From the IMG/VR virus record IMGVR_UViG_3300037189_002362, positions 1 to 24,410 of that record: a DNA stretch of 24,410 nt; one strand, 5' to 3'. The translations under genes were made by a program, and so were the position numbers. Below the pieces are notes generated by a model. That model was not told the origin of the DNA. It saw only the letters and a program-made list of their open reading frames with translations, and did no database searches. Position 1 is the first letter of the stretch. Every line of letters begins with the position of its first letter. The DNA comes from a virus. This document shows, in pieces, positions 6,166 to 18,600 of the stretch.

Positions 6166-9100
6166 ATGGCAAGTGTAGATAGACAAAATAAACTTATTGC
6201 GGCAGAAGATTGGAAAAAGATATACCAATCTTTTAAAAATGCAGACTTCAAATCGTACGACTTTGACAATCTACGTCGTACAATGATCACGTATCTACGT
6301 GAAAATTATCCAGAAGATTTTAACGATTATATTGAGTCAAGCGAGTACCTGGCACTAATTGATCTCATCTCATTTTTAGGTCAAAACCTAGCATTTAGAT
6401 TTGACTTAAATGCCCGTGATAACTTTCTTGAACTAGCAGAACGCAGAGAAAGTGTTCTACGTCTAGCACGTCTATTATCTTATAATCCTAAACGTTGTCT
6501 GCCAGCCAACGGCCTATTAAAATTTACATCTGTATCTACAACAGAAACTGTAATCGACAGCAACGGAAGAAATTTATCCAATCAGACTATCGTATGGAAT
6601 GACAGTGCTAATGTAAACTGGTATGAACAATTCATTAAAGTCATTAATTCAGCACTGCCAGAAACAAGTCAGTACGGCAAACCGATAGACAGCTCAATTA
6701 TCAGCGGAGTTCCTTGTGAACAATATCGCTTCAACGCTTCAAACACAGAAGTGCCAATTTACGGATTTAGTAAAAATATTGACGGCAGAAATATTGACTT
6801 TGAAGTTGTGTCTACAACCTTTTCAGGCAAAGAAGCAATCTACGAAGAATCGCCGTTCCCAACAAATAGTCTAGCATTTTTATATAGAGACGATGGCGGC
6901 GGCCCGCCTAGCAGTAATACAGGATTTTTTGTACACTTCCGTCAAGGAACATTACAAGAAAGTACATTTACAATTGAGCGTCCTAGCACTAGCGAAACAC
7001 TAGACATTGACAGTCCTAATATTAATAACTCGGATGTATGGTTATACGGATTGGACAGTATTGGTTTTGAAACAAATCTATGGACTAAAGTAGATGCGGT
7101 AGAAGGTAATAATATTATCTATAACAGCGTTAGTAAAAATATTAGAAACATCTATAGTGTATTAACACGTTCGTTGGATCGTGTTAGATTAATTTTTGCT
7201 GACGGCACTTTTGGTAATTTACCACAAGGAAACTTTAAAGTTTATTATAGAACCAGCAATGGTTTATCTTATTCTATTAACCCAACAGATATAAGAAATG
7301 TAACTATAGATATTCCTTATATTAGCCGCGCTGGCAAAAAAGAAGTTATTACAATAGCACTGGGATTAAAATATACAGTAACTAATTCTGCCATTGCTGA
7401 GACATCTGACAGCATTAAAACAAATGCACCTGCCACATACTACACACAAAGTCGTATGATTACCGGCGAGGATTACAACGTTTATCCTCTAAGCATTAAT
7501 CAAGAAATTATTAAAGTAAAATCTATTAACAGAGTTAGTAGCGGAATCAGTAGATATTTTGATTTAAAAGATAGCACTGGAAAATACAGTACAACAAATC
7601 TGTTTGGAACAGACGGGATAATTTACAAAGAACCCACAGTGGATAGATTTACGTTTACTGTAAACACACGCTCAGATATTGAAAATGTTGTATTAAATCA
7701 AATAGAACCAATATTGTCAAATAGAAAAACAATTGATTTTTATATTGACAAATATACTAAAATTGCATTAGGTCCAAACTTCAGCAGTTTTTATCAGCAA
7801 ACAAGTGCAGTTAATCTATCAACAGGTTACATTGGAGATACAGAAACTGCGTCTACAAAAAAATTAGGATCTTATACTAGTTCTAATCTGCGATATGTAG
7901 TACCGGGCGCATTAGGAAAATTTATTCCGCCTTCAGGAAAGATTTTTAATGCAGACAATGAAATAATCGATATTGCAAATGCAGATGTAAATTCTAAATC
8001 TTATATCTGGAGTAAATTCATTAATGTTATTTCTGACGGCACTGCATCGAACACAGGATTGCTATCAGACGGCACTGGCCCTGTTATTCTTAATGATGTT
8101 ATTCCTAGCGGAGCATACATGGATTTAGTATTACCAAAATTTGTTACCGGCCTGGAAGCCAGCGTTATTGCTCGAATAATTGATTTAATCTTTGCTAACA
8201 AAGAATTTGGTTTAAGATATGATGCTAATCTTACAACCTGGAAAATTGTTTCAGATACAAACGTTGATAAAAAGAATGATTTTAGTCTAGGCAAAGCCGG
8301 AGACGTAAGTAATCAACAGTTAGATGCCAGTTGGGTTGTTTTATTTGAAACCAACGGAGAAACTTATACTGTTACTAGTCGTGGAACACGATACGTATTC
8401 GAAAGCGAAAAAGAAATAAGATTCTTTTACGATAGCAGTGATAAAGTTTATGATACCAGCACAGGAAAAATTGTAAGAGACAGTATTACTGTTTTAGGAA
8501 TTAATAAAAATCCCGATAGTATTACTCCAATCAATCAAGATATCAAGTGGGAAATTATTGACGAATACAAAGGTGCTGACGGATATATCGACAGTAAAAA
8601 AATTGCAATTAGTTTCTACGACAACGATGAAGACGGTGTAGTTGATAATCCTGAAATATTTGATATTATTGTTGCTCCTACTGTAAATTCTTCAGAAAAG
8701 TATATTTTTCAAAAGAGTAGAATTAGCATAGATGGTATAACAGATTATTATTATATTAAGAATGAAAATAACTTAATTAAAATTTTTACATCGCAGGGAG
8801 TAATCGACAGTAATACTTTGACAAATCAACAGTTAGTTTATGTCATTGACGAAGATGTGATAAAAGTTTTTTATAAAGAGAGTGCTAGTTTTGTTATTAC
8901 TACAGAATATCGTGCATTTGTTGGAAGAGATATATTGAAGTTTCAGTATGTACATGCCGCAGATGAAAGTGCTAGGATTGATCCGGCATCTACAAATATT
9001 ATTGATGTTTATATGTTAACAAGATCTTACGATACACAATACCGATTATGGTTAAATGGCGATCTAACATCTAAACCTTTACCTCCAAGTAGCGATTCTC

Positions 9101-9597
9101 TTTTTATTAATTTTGGCGGAGAACTAGGAAAAATAAAAGCCATAAGCGATGAAGTAATTTATCATCCGGTAAAATATAAAAACTTGTTTGGCTCCAAAGC
9201 AGATACAAGTCTTCAGGTAACCTTTAAAGTTGTTAAAAACAGTTCTTTAATTGTCAGCGACAACGATATTAAGACAGGTGTAGTTACAGCAATTAAAGAA
9301 TTTTTTGCTATAGAAAACTGGGACTTTGGAGATACATTTTACTTCGGAGAGTTAGCAACATATATTATGACTAAAATGAGTCCTAAGATTGCTAACATTG
9401 TGTTAGTTCCAAAAAATCAAAATTTAGCGTTTGGTAGTTTATACGAAATTAAATCAAACCCTGACGAAATATTTGCCAGTTCAGTATCAGTTGATAACAT
9501 TGAAATTATTTCAGAAATAACTGCGGCAAGATTAAACACAACAGGTATAATTTTAACATCAAGCGCGGCGTCAGCCAACGGCATTGCAAGTAATTAA
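6166..9597 (+). CDS. 6: Baseplate wedge protein gp6 (baseplate J family), enlarged
   Basis: gp6 forms the ring that holds the baseplate wedges together and changes conformation on contraction. The N-terminal region is diagnostic: NLRRTMITYLRENYPEDFND, LALIDLISFLGQNLAFRFDL and LAERRESVLRLARLLSYNPK (about 35-109). The middle carries YYTQSRMITGEDYNVYPLSI (about 422-445), a conserved gp6/J-family segment. The C-terminal part (about 1027-1120) has TGVVTAIKEFFAIENWDFGD and the usual ELATYI...VLVP close. At 1143 residues it is much longer than T4 gp6 (660). The extra mass lies in the second half, with a calcium-loop-like motif at 819-830. GAGGG 6 nt upstream sets the start. It is followed after 10 nt by the giant gene, mirroring the T4 order 25-6-7. 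Confidence 0.9.
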   Translation: MASVDRQNKLIAAEDWKKIYQSFKNADFKSYDFDNLRRTMITYLRENYPEDFNDYIESSEYLALIDLISFLGQNLAFRFDLNARDNFLELAERRESVLRLARLLSYNPKRCLPANGLLKFTSVSTTETVIDSNGRNLSNQTIVWNDSANVNWYEQFIKVINSALPETSQYGKPIDSSIISGVPCEQYRFNASNTEVPIYGFSKNIDGRNIDFEVVSTTFSGKEAIYEESPFPTNSLAFLYRDDGGGPPSSNTGFFVHFRQGTLQESTFTIERPSTSETLDIDSPNINNSDVWLYGLDSIGFETNLWTKVDAVEGNNIIYNSVSKNIRNIYSVLTRSLDRVRLIFADGTFGNLPQGNFKVYYRTSNGLSYSINPTDIRNVTIDIPYISRAGKKEVITIALGLKYTVTNSAIAETSDSIKTNAPATYYTQSRMITGEDYNVYPLSINQEIIKVKSINRVSSGISRYFDLKDSTGKYSTTNLFGTDGIIYKEPTVDRFTFTVNTRSDIENVVLNQIEPILSNRKTIDFYIDKYTKIALGPNFSSFYQQTSAVNLSTGYIGDTETASTKKLGSYTSSNLRYVVPGALGKFIPPSGKIFNADNEIIDIANADVNSKSYIWSKFINVISDGTASNTGLLSDGTGPVILNDVIPSGAYMDLVLPKFVTGLEASVIARIIDLIFANKEFGLRYDANLTTWKIVSDTNVDKKNDFSLGKAGDVSNQQLDASWVVLFETNGETYTVTSRGTRYVFESEKEIRFFYDSSDKVYDTSTGKIVRDSITVLGINKNPDSITPINQDIKWEIIDEYKGADGYIDSKKIAISFYDNDEDGVVDNPEIFDIIVAPTVNSSEKYIFQKSRISIDGITDYYYIKNENNLIKIFTSQGVIDSNTLTNQQLVYVIDEDVIKVFYKESASFVITTEYRAFVGRDILKFQYVHAADESARIDPASTNIIDVYMLTRSYDTQYRLWLNGDLTSKPLPPSSDSLFINFGGELGKIKAISDEVIYHPVKYKNLFGSKADTSLQVTFKVVKNSSLIVSDNDIKTGVVTAIKEFFAIENWDFGDTFYFGELATYIMTKMSPKIANIVLVPKNQNLAFGSLYEIKSNPDEIFASSVSVDNIEIISEITAARLNTTGIILTSSAASANGIASN
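8620..8655 (+). other. EF-hand/dockerin-like calcium loop in gp6
   Basis: Residues 819-830 of gp6 read DNDEDGVVDNPE. Asp at positions 1, 3, 5 and 9, Gly at 6 and Glu at 12 match the canonical Ca2+-binding loop (DxDxDGxxDxxE). No second hand is apparent, so a single structural calcium site of dockerin or thrombospondin type is more likely than a calmodulin-type pair. Metal binding is inferred from the pattern only. Confidence 0.5.
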
Positions 9598-9607
9598 AGG
9601 ACAGTAA

Positions 9608-12600
9608 ATGGCATTTACTAAAGATCAAAAAGAACCAAGTCTGCCAACTAGCAGTACAGACACTTCACGAAGTGCTGTTAATTTTTTACCTAGATATTTT
9701 AGAACAAGCACTAATCAAAAGTTTTTAAATGGAACTTTAGATCAGTTAATTTCTGTTGGCACAGTTGATAAAATTAATGCTTATATTGGTAGAAAAACCA
9801 GTAAAGCATACACACCAGCCGACAACTACGTTGAAGAAATATCATCAAATAGATCTGCATACCAGTTAGAGCCAGCAGTTATTGTTCGCGACAATTTAGA
9901 TAATATAACTTTTTTCAGCGATTACAATGATTATATCAATCAGTTATTTTATTTTAATGCGGCTGTTGCAGACCATAGTAAAATAAACAGTCAGGAATTC
10001 TACAGTTGGGATCCTCACATTGAGTGGGATAAATTTGTTAACTATAGAGAATACTATTGGCTTCCAAAAGGTCCGCAGGTCATTGCTGTCAAAGGACAGT
10101 CTAAATCAATAATTAGTACCTATACTGTTACTTTTGTTAACGACGGTGATAATTTTGCCTATGTCTTTAGCCCAGACGGCCTAACAAGAAATCCTACTCT
10201 AAAATTATATAGAGGTCAAACATACAAGTTTGAGATTAATTGCCCTGGGCACGGTATCGCATTTAAAACTATTAGAGATCTTGCAGATTCTTTTATATAT
10301 GAGCAAGGTATAACCAGCGACACCAAGTATGTAGAAGTAGGTACTATTACTTTTAAAATACCAGAAATTTCTCCAGACATTCTCTACTATGTTAGTGCGG
10401 ACGATATCAATATGTCCGGATTCTTTAAGATTTATGACATCGAGGAAAATACTTTTATCGATGTTGAAAAAGAAATTCTAGGAAAAAAGACATACAATAT
10501 TGACGGAACCACAGAACTGTCAAACGGCATGAAGTTGAATTTCATTGGAAATGTTACGCCTAACAAATATGCAACAGACAACTGGTATGTAGAAGGTGTA
10601 GGCGAAAGAATAAGATTGATTGCAGAAGCATCTTTGCAAACTCCTTCTACGTTTACATTAGATCAGGACGTTGAATTTGATTCAGAAAATTTTGACACAC
10701 AGGGGTTTGATGTAAACAATAATTATCCTAGTAAAAAAGACTACATCACTATTAATAGAAGTAGTCGAGATGGAAATCACTGGACTAGATACAATAGATG
10801 GTTCCATAAATCTGTTATTGAAGCATCAGCAGCCTATAATAATCAACCAGTGGTAATTGATCAAACAGCCAGGGCAAAGCGTCCGATTGTTGAATTTAAA
10901 GCAGATATACAACTATGGAATTTTGGTCGTCAGGCCAAGCGTAGTGTTGACTTAATCGATTTGTATACTAAAGATGCATTTTCAACAGTTGAAGGCAGTA
11001 TTGGATATAACATTGACGGGGTGCTGTTATTAGAAGGTATGCGAGTGTTATTTGCAGTAGACACAGATGATACTGTTAACGGCAGAATTTTTAAAATTGG
11101 GTTTGTAACACATCTTGGAATTAAAAGAATAACTTTATTAGAAGACGATGATACAACTCCTATTGACGGCGAATCTGTATTAATCACAGACGGTGATAAT
11201 TTCAAAGGCAAGATGTTCCATTATGCTAGCGGAGCATGGGTAGAAAGCCAAGATAAAATTGAAGTTAATACTCCTCCATTATTTGATGTAGTAGATGTTA
11301 ATGCAGTAAGTTACGGTGATAGAACAACCTATGTGGGTTCAACATTTGCAGGTACTAAATTATTCAGTTATCAAATTGGTGATACCTATGATAATGAATT
11401 AGGTTTTAATATATCTTATAAAAATATTGGAAATATTGGCGACATAGTTTTTGATTTTAATTTACAGAAAGATTCGTTTACGTTCCAAGGCGAAGTTGAA
11501 CTAATAGAAAGATATCTAGATAGAGGATATGTTAGATTTAACAGCGACCTATCAAATTTTAATTTATTAAATGGTTGGATTAAATCTGAATTTTTAACTA
11601 GACAGCCGGTAGTGCGTCAGTATGTTGCTACAGCACAGTTATTAAATTTATTCCCAATTGATGTTTATAAAAAAAGTGCAACACTTGAAGATTTAGATGT
11701 TAAAATTTTTGTTAATAATAAAAAAATAACTGACTTTGAAATTTATAGACAAAACGGCATTGCCTATATTCAGTTTATTTCTAATGTCAAAGTTAATGAC
11801 ATTGTGCTTATTGAAACAATGTCTTCTGCTGAAAAAATAGATGACATTGGATATTATAAATTTCCAAGCAATTTAGAAAGTAATCCTCAAAATTTAAGTC
11901 TATATGATTTAACACTAGGGCAAATTTCTAATCATGTAAAAACAATTACAGATAATTATTCTAATTTCCAAGGATCTATTCCAGGAATTAGTAATTTAAG
12001 AGATTTAGGAAATGTATCCGGATACGGTACACAAATTGTACAGCATTCTGGCCCTCTTGCTCCGATCATTTATTCATTTACAAATAAAAATGTAAACATT
12101 ATAAAAAGTTTACGTTATGCAAAAAATGAATATTCTAAATTCAAACGTAATTTAATTAGAACAGCCACTAATTACGGCTACGACGGAATAACAAGAACAC
12201 ATTTAGATTTAATATTAACAGAGGCTACAAAAAATAATACAATCGAATCTCCATTTTATCTAAGTGATATGGTTCCGTTTGGCGTAAATTTTGTCTACGA
12301 GCAAGAAGTTATCGATGATTCGTTTACAGATTATCCTCTAACATTTGACTTTAATCTAGACGAGGCCAGCGCCAAGGCTGTAATGATTTATGTCAACGAC
12401 GAAATAATATTACACCGTAGAGATTATATTTTTATTAATACTAGTTTTGTAAGAATTTTATCCCCAATTCAAGCCGGCGATAATTTAAAAATTGTTCAAT
12501 ATGAACAAACAGCCGGTTGCTGTGTTCCTCCAACTCCTAGCAAATTGGGGTTATATCCTTTATTCGAACCAAAAATTTATATTGACGATACCTATCAAAC

Positions 12601-15600
12601 ACCTACAAAGGTAATACAAGGACACGACGGTAGTATCACAGTGGCGTTTTCTAAAGTAGGCGAGCCCAACGAGTTTAGAGACGAATTGTTATTAGAATTT
12701 GAAACACGAGTTTACAACAATATTAAGGTAAGATATAATCCTGAATTATTAAACATTGATAGTTTAGTTTCAGGATTCTTTAGAAAAACCGATGTGTCAA
12801 TTGAACAATTAAATTCTACGTTAAGACAGGAATTTTTAAATTGGTCAACATTAATTAATGATGATTATACCAAACACACATTCTTTGATAGGAATAATCC
12901 GTTTACATTTAATTATAAATCGTTTGCAGATCCTGCGGGTGTACCGCATTTAGGATTCTGGAGAGGTATTTACAAATACTTCTACGATACAGATCGCCCA
13001 CATACACATCCATGGGAGATGTTAGGTTTTAGCATTCAGCCTGATTGGTGGGAAAATACATACGGACCTGCTCCATATTCTAAAGACAACTTACTACTAT
13101 GGCAAGATTTGTCAGAAGGATTAATTAGAATTCCAGGACAATTGCCTGAAAAGAACAAACTGTATGCAAGGCCAGATCTATTAAAATTTTTACCAGTAGA
13201 TGATCAGGGACAATTAATTGACCCACTTACAGTAGGTATGGTTGCTGATTTTGTATCTGTGTTTACAGAACGCGAATTTACATTTGGCGATCAAGCACCG
13301 ATTGAAACAGCATGGCGCCGCAACAGTCAATTCCCATTTGCATTAATTACTGCCTTAACTTTACTGCAACCGGCAAAAATGTTTGCTTTAGGATTTGATA
13401 GAATACGTCAGTACAGAGATGATACAGGACAAATTGTTTATAAGTTACCTGAAGGTAATTTGCGTTTCAGTACTAAGAACGTAATTTTTCCAAGCACAGT
13501 AAAAGACTCGACACGGGTGTTTACTAGTGGGTTGGTTAATTATCTTTCAGATTATGCTTTAAGCAAATCATTTACAATTTTAGATAATTTTAAAACAAAT
13601 TTTAGTTCATTACAAGTAAAAATTTCTAGCAAACTTGCTGGATTTACAACTAAAGAAAAATTTAAATTAATTTTAGATAGTCGTAGTCCACTGAATGAAG
13701 GTAATGTTTTTATTCCTCAAGAAAATTATGATATTATTCTAAATTCAAGTACACCCGTAACAACAATTGATTACAGCGGAGTTATTGTTGAAAAAACTAC
13801 TTCAGGATTTGTAATCAAAGGCTACGATAAATTAGTTCCAGAATTTAAATATAAAAAAGCAGTATCAACTGTTTCTGATCCTCAGATTAGTGTTGGTGGA
13901 ATTTCTGAAACTTATATAGATTGGAATTCTGGAAAATACTACAGTAAAGGTCAGATTGTTAAAAGAGATGATAATTATTTTAGAGTGACAACAGCTCACG
14001 ACAGTACTACAACTTTTGAACTTAAATATTTTGCTAAATTACCTTCGCTGCCAATTGTTGGCGGCAGAGAAATTACTTTAAGAAGAAATTTTGAAACTGA
14101 TATTGACACTCTTCATTACGGCGCAGAATTAAAAACTGTTCAAGAAGTAGTTGATTTTCTATTAGGCTATGGCAAGTATCTAACTGATTCAGGATTTACA
14201 TTTGATTATTTTAATCCTGCCCTAAGAACAAACACAGACTGGCAAACTAGTGCTAAAGAATTTACATTCTGGACTACACAAAACTGGGCAGATGGCGCAG
14301 TAATCACATTAAGCCCAGCCGCAGAAGAATTAGTTTATAGACAAGACTATGCAGTAGTCGACAGCATTTACGATCCGTTTTACGAATATTCTATTTTTAA
14401 ACAAGACGGTATCGAATTAGAACCAAGTTTTACAAACAGTGTTCGAGAGAAAAATAGTTTTAGTCTGCGTCCAACAAATACAGCAGACGGTCTATATCAC
14501 GCAACACTAAATCTTGTACAAAAGGAACACGTTTTAATTCTTGACGACGCTACAGTTTTCAATGATATCATATACGATCAAACTCAGGGTTATCGTCAAG
14601 ATAGAATTAAAATAGTAGGATATAAAATCAGCGACTGGACCGGAGATTTTAGTATTCCTGGTTTTGTCTACGACCGTGCAACAGTTACAGAATGGAAATC
14701 TTGGAAAGATTATTCACTGGGCGAAACAGTCAAGTACAAAGAATTTTATTATAGTGCTAAACAAAATGTTCCAGGAACAGAAACATTTGATTACGACAGT
14801 TGGTACAAATTATCAGATAAACCAGAAAGTAAATTAATTCCTAACTGGGATTATCGTGCTACACAGTTTGAAGATTTTTATGATTTAGACACTGATAGTT
14901 TTGATGTTGACCAACAAAAGTTTGCACAACACTTAATTGGTTATCAAAAACGCCAGTACTTAGAAAACATTATCAATGACGATGTAAGTCAGTATAAGTT
15001 CTATCAAGGCATGATACAAGAGAAAGGCACACAGAATAGTCTTTCTAAATTGTTTGACGCACTAAATTATGCAGAGCAAGACAGTCTTGAGTTCTTTGAA
15101 GAGTGGGCAATTCGTTTAGGTCAGTACGGAGCCAACGCAGGTTTTGAAGAAGTAGAATACATTCTCAACGAAGAAAAATTCTTAATTAACCCTCAACCGA
15201 TCGAATTGGTAAATGTTGTTCCATTTGGTGTAAACGATTTCGTCTATCGTATTACTCAGGATCAGGTGTATTTAAAACCTGATGATTATACACATGCACC
15301 GTTCCCTGTAGTAGCATCGCAAAAAGAATATATTCGTACTGCTGGATATGTAAACTATGAAGATGTTGATTACATAATTAATTCAAAAGATGAATTTGCA
15401 GATTATGATATTAACACTTTAGTTGAAGGAAAATATTTCTGGCTTGGATTTGATAAGAGTTCTTGGAACGTATACAGATTTACAAATTTTGCAAAATCGA
15501 TAAAACTTGTCGAAGAAACTTCAAATCTGCGATTTGTTCTAAAAACAAAACTGCCAGTAGATATTGAAATCGGAAGTTATGTTGGAATTAACAACACCAG

Positions 15601-18600
15601 CACTTCTCTTGAAGGTATCAAAGAAGTAATCGATACAGGATTGAACTGGTTCGAAATAACCATGCCTGCAGATTTAGATACTGCGGCTATAATTGAAATT
15701 AACAAATCGTTAAACATTAATCTGTTTAAATTTACACCACAGCGATTATCAAGTATTGATGATTTAAACTCTCTGCCTATATCTGCTAAGAAAAATAATG
15801 AACTAGTATGGACAGATGGTGTTAATAATAATTGGAGTGTTTGGAAGTTTTCTAAGAACTATACCAGAACAAAAATTACCAGCGAAGAAGATAATTTTGG
15901 AAAAGCACTGGCAATTAGCGGAAATGAAATAGTCTTTGCGGTTTCTGCATCTAACATTGTTCTTTATTATTCAAGACCGACTGTAAATTTTGGCTGGGCC
16001 TATCAAGAAACGTTGTCTCCGTTGTCGACTGAAACATTTACAGATACAAATGGTAGTTTCGGCGATAGTATTTGTTTTAGTGCAGACGGCACTTACCTAT
16101 TTGTAGGCGCCCCAAAGTACGGTGTGGTATCTATCCCGGATCCAGATCCTTTAGATCCTCCTATAATCACAGAAGTTGATATTGGATATGTAGCACAATT
16201 TACTAGAAACATTTACGGTAGTTATGAATTTACTCGAGTTATACAAAACTCTACTCCAACACAATTTCAATATTTTGGAGACAAACTTCAAGTCAACGGA
16301 AATATTTTATACATAGTATCTAAAGGTGGATTATCAATTGACGGTAGCACATTAGTGCCTGCGGCATTGACAGCATATAATCTTACTTCTAATACAATTA
16401 TAACTTCGTTGGACCTAACACCAGGAATATCAATAACCGATATTGATGTTTCAACAAATAATACTGTTGTTATTTCTAAAGACGATGAATCAGTATTAGT
16501 AGTTAAGTTAGTGAGTTCAACATTTGTTACAGTAAAAGAATTAAACGTCAGCGATTTTGTTTCGTTAGAACAGATTAGTACAGGCAGCAATTTTGCTACA
16601 TCTGTTGCAATTTCTAATGATTCGTCTTATATTGCAGTTGGCGCACCAGGATATTCTAACGTTGCATCAAACCAAGGTGCAGTAGCATTGTTTAAATTAA
16701 ACAATACAGTTTACGAACCGCTTGATTTAATAACCAGCCCATTAAACCAAGACAGTGAAAAATTTGGTTATAGAGTTAAATTTAATGCTGACGGAGATAG
16801 ATTAGTAATCTATAGTTATGGTGGAAATCAAACAATTGAAACTACCATTGACGGCGAAAACACTACATTTGATTTAAACGTTACTAAATTTATAGAACTA
16901 GAAGAGTTTACTGGTAGTGTGCGTGTTTACGAAAAATACGATACAAAATTCTTAATTGGTGATGAATTAGAACCACAAAATGTTTTAGGAATTAATTATG
17001 GTGATGCATTTGTTGTAGCAAAAAATGTCTACGTTAATGATCAAACATCAACAGACGGAGCATTCTACGAGTTTGCTAGTACGGCAAAATCATGGACAAA
17101 ATATCGCCAACCAGAATCGTCTGTTAATTTGTCTAAGATTAAATCGTTATTTTTATACAATACTAGAACAAACAATATAATTGCAAATCTTGATTTTATT
17201 GATCCTATCAATGGAAAAATATTAGGCATTGCAGAACAAGAGTTAAGTTTTAAAACATACTATGATCCAGCAACGTATTCTGTAGGTACAGATGCAGTTG
17301 TAACTAATTCTTTAATGGCATGGAAAAATAACAATGTTGGAAAACTTTGGTGGGATTTAAGCACAGTTAAATTTGCAGATCCGCTACAAGGATCAATTGT
17401 TTACAAAGCCAACACATGGAACAATGTTTATAACAATGCCAGCGTTGATATCTACGAATGGGTTGAAAGCGAATATCTTCCAAGTGAGTGGGATAGCCTA
17501 GCAGATACAGAAACTGGATTGGTGTTGGGTATTAGTGGAACTTCTAGATACGGAGATGCAGTATACAGTGTTCGTCAAAGTTATGACAACGTAAGTAAAA
17601 CATTTAAAAATATCTATTACTTCTGGGTGAAGAATAAAACTGTAGTACCGAATGTTACATTTAGAAAAACATCAGCAAGTGACGTAGCCAAGTTAATAGC
17701 AAATCCAAAAGGACAAGGCGCCCAATACGCTACACTATTAGGATCAAATCAGTTTGCACTAGTAAACTGTAAAGATTTAATAACTGCAAAAGACGTTGCG
17801 TTGAACATTCGTTATTGGATTATTGATAACACAGAACAAAACATTCATGCACATTATCAGTTATTGGCCGAAGGCAATATTAATAAAAAACTTAACAAGT
17901 ATGTTGAACAAAAATGGTTTGACAGTCTTGTCGGTTACGATATAACAGGCGCAGAAGTTCCTGATCCTAAACTGCCAGCAAAATTAAAATACGGAATTTT
18001 AAACAAACCTAGACAAGGCATGTTTGTTAACCGATTGGAAGCATTAAAACAATTTACAGAACGTGTAAACTCAGTTTTAATTTCTAGATCTATAATAGAT
18101 GATTTAGACTTGTCTAAATTAAATTCTAAAGAAGATGCTCCTACAGAAATTTCTGGCAAGTATGATATTGCTATAGATACACAAAGTCAAATTCGTTTTG
18201 TTGGCTCTACAGGATTTAAACAAGCCACACTGGCACCTGTAGTAGAAGCAGGAAAAATTGTTAGAGTAATTGTTATTGCATCTGGAAGAGGCTATAAAAT
18301 CTCTCCAGAAATCACAATCACAGGAGCAGGCTCAGGTGCTAAATTAACTGCACGATTAAATTCTTCAGGAGAAATTACCGGAGTAACTGTAAATAATTCT
18401 GGTAGAGATTACCTAGATACAACAATACTGACAGTACGACCATTTACAATTCTAGTTAACAGCGATGAAACGGCCGCCAATAAGTGGAGTTTATATATAT
18501 GGGACACTACACTAGGAACCTGGTTTAGATCTAAAACACAAACATACGATGTAACAAAACACTGGAATTATATTGATTGGTATGCCGACGGTTATTCAGA

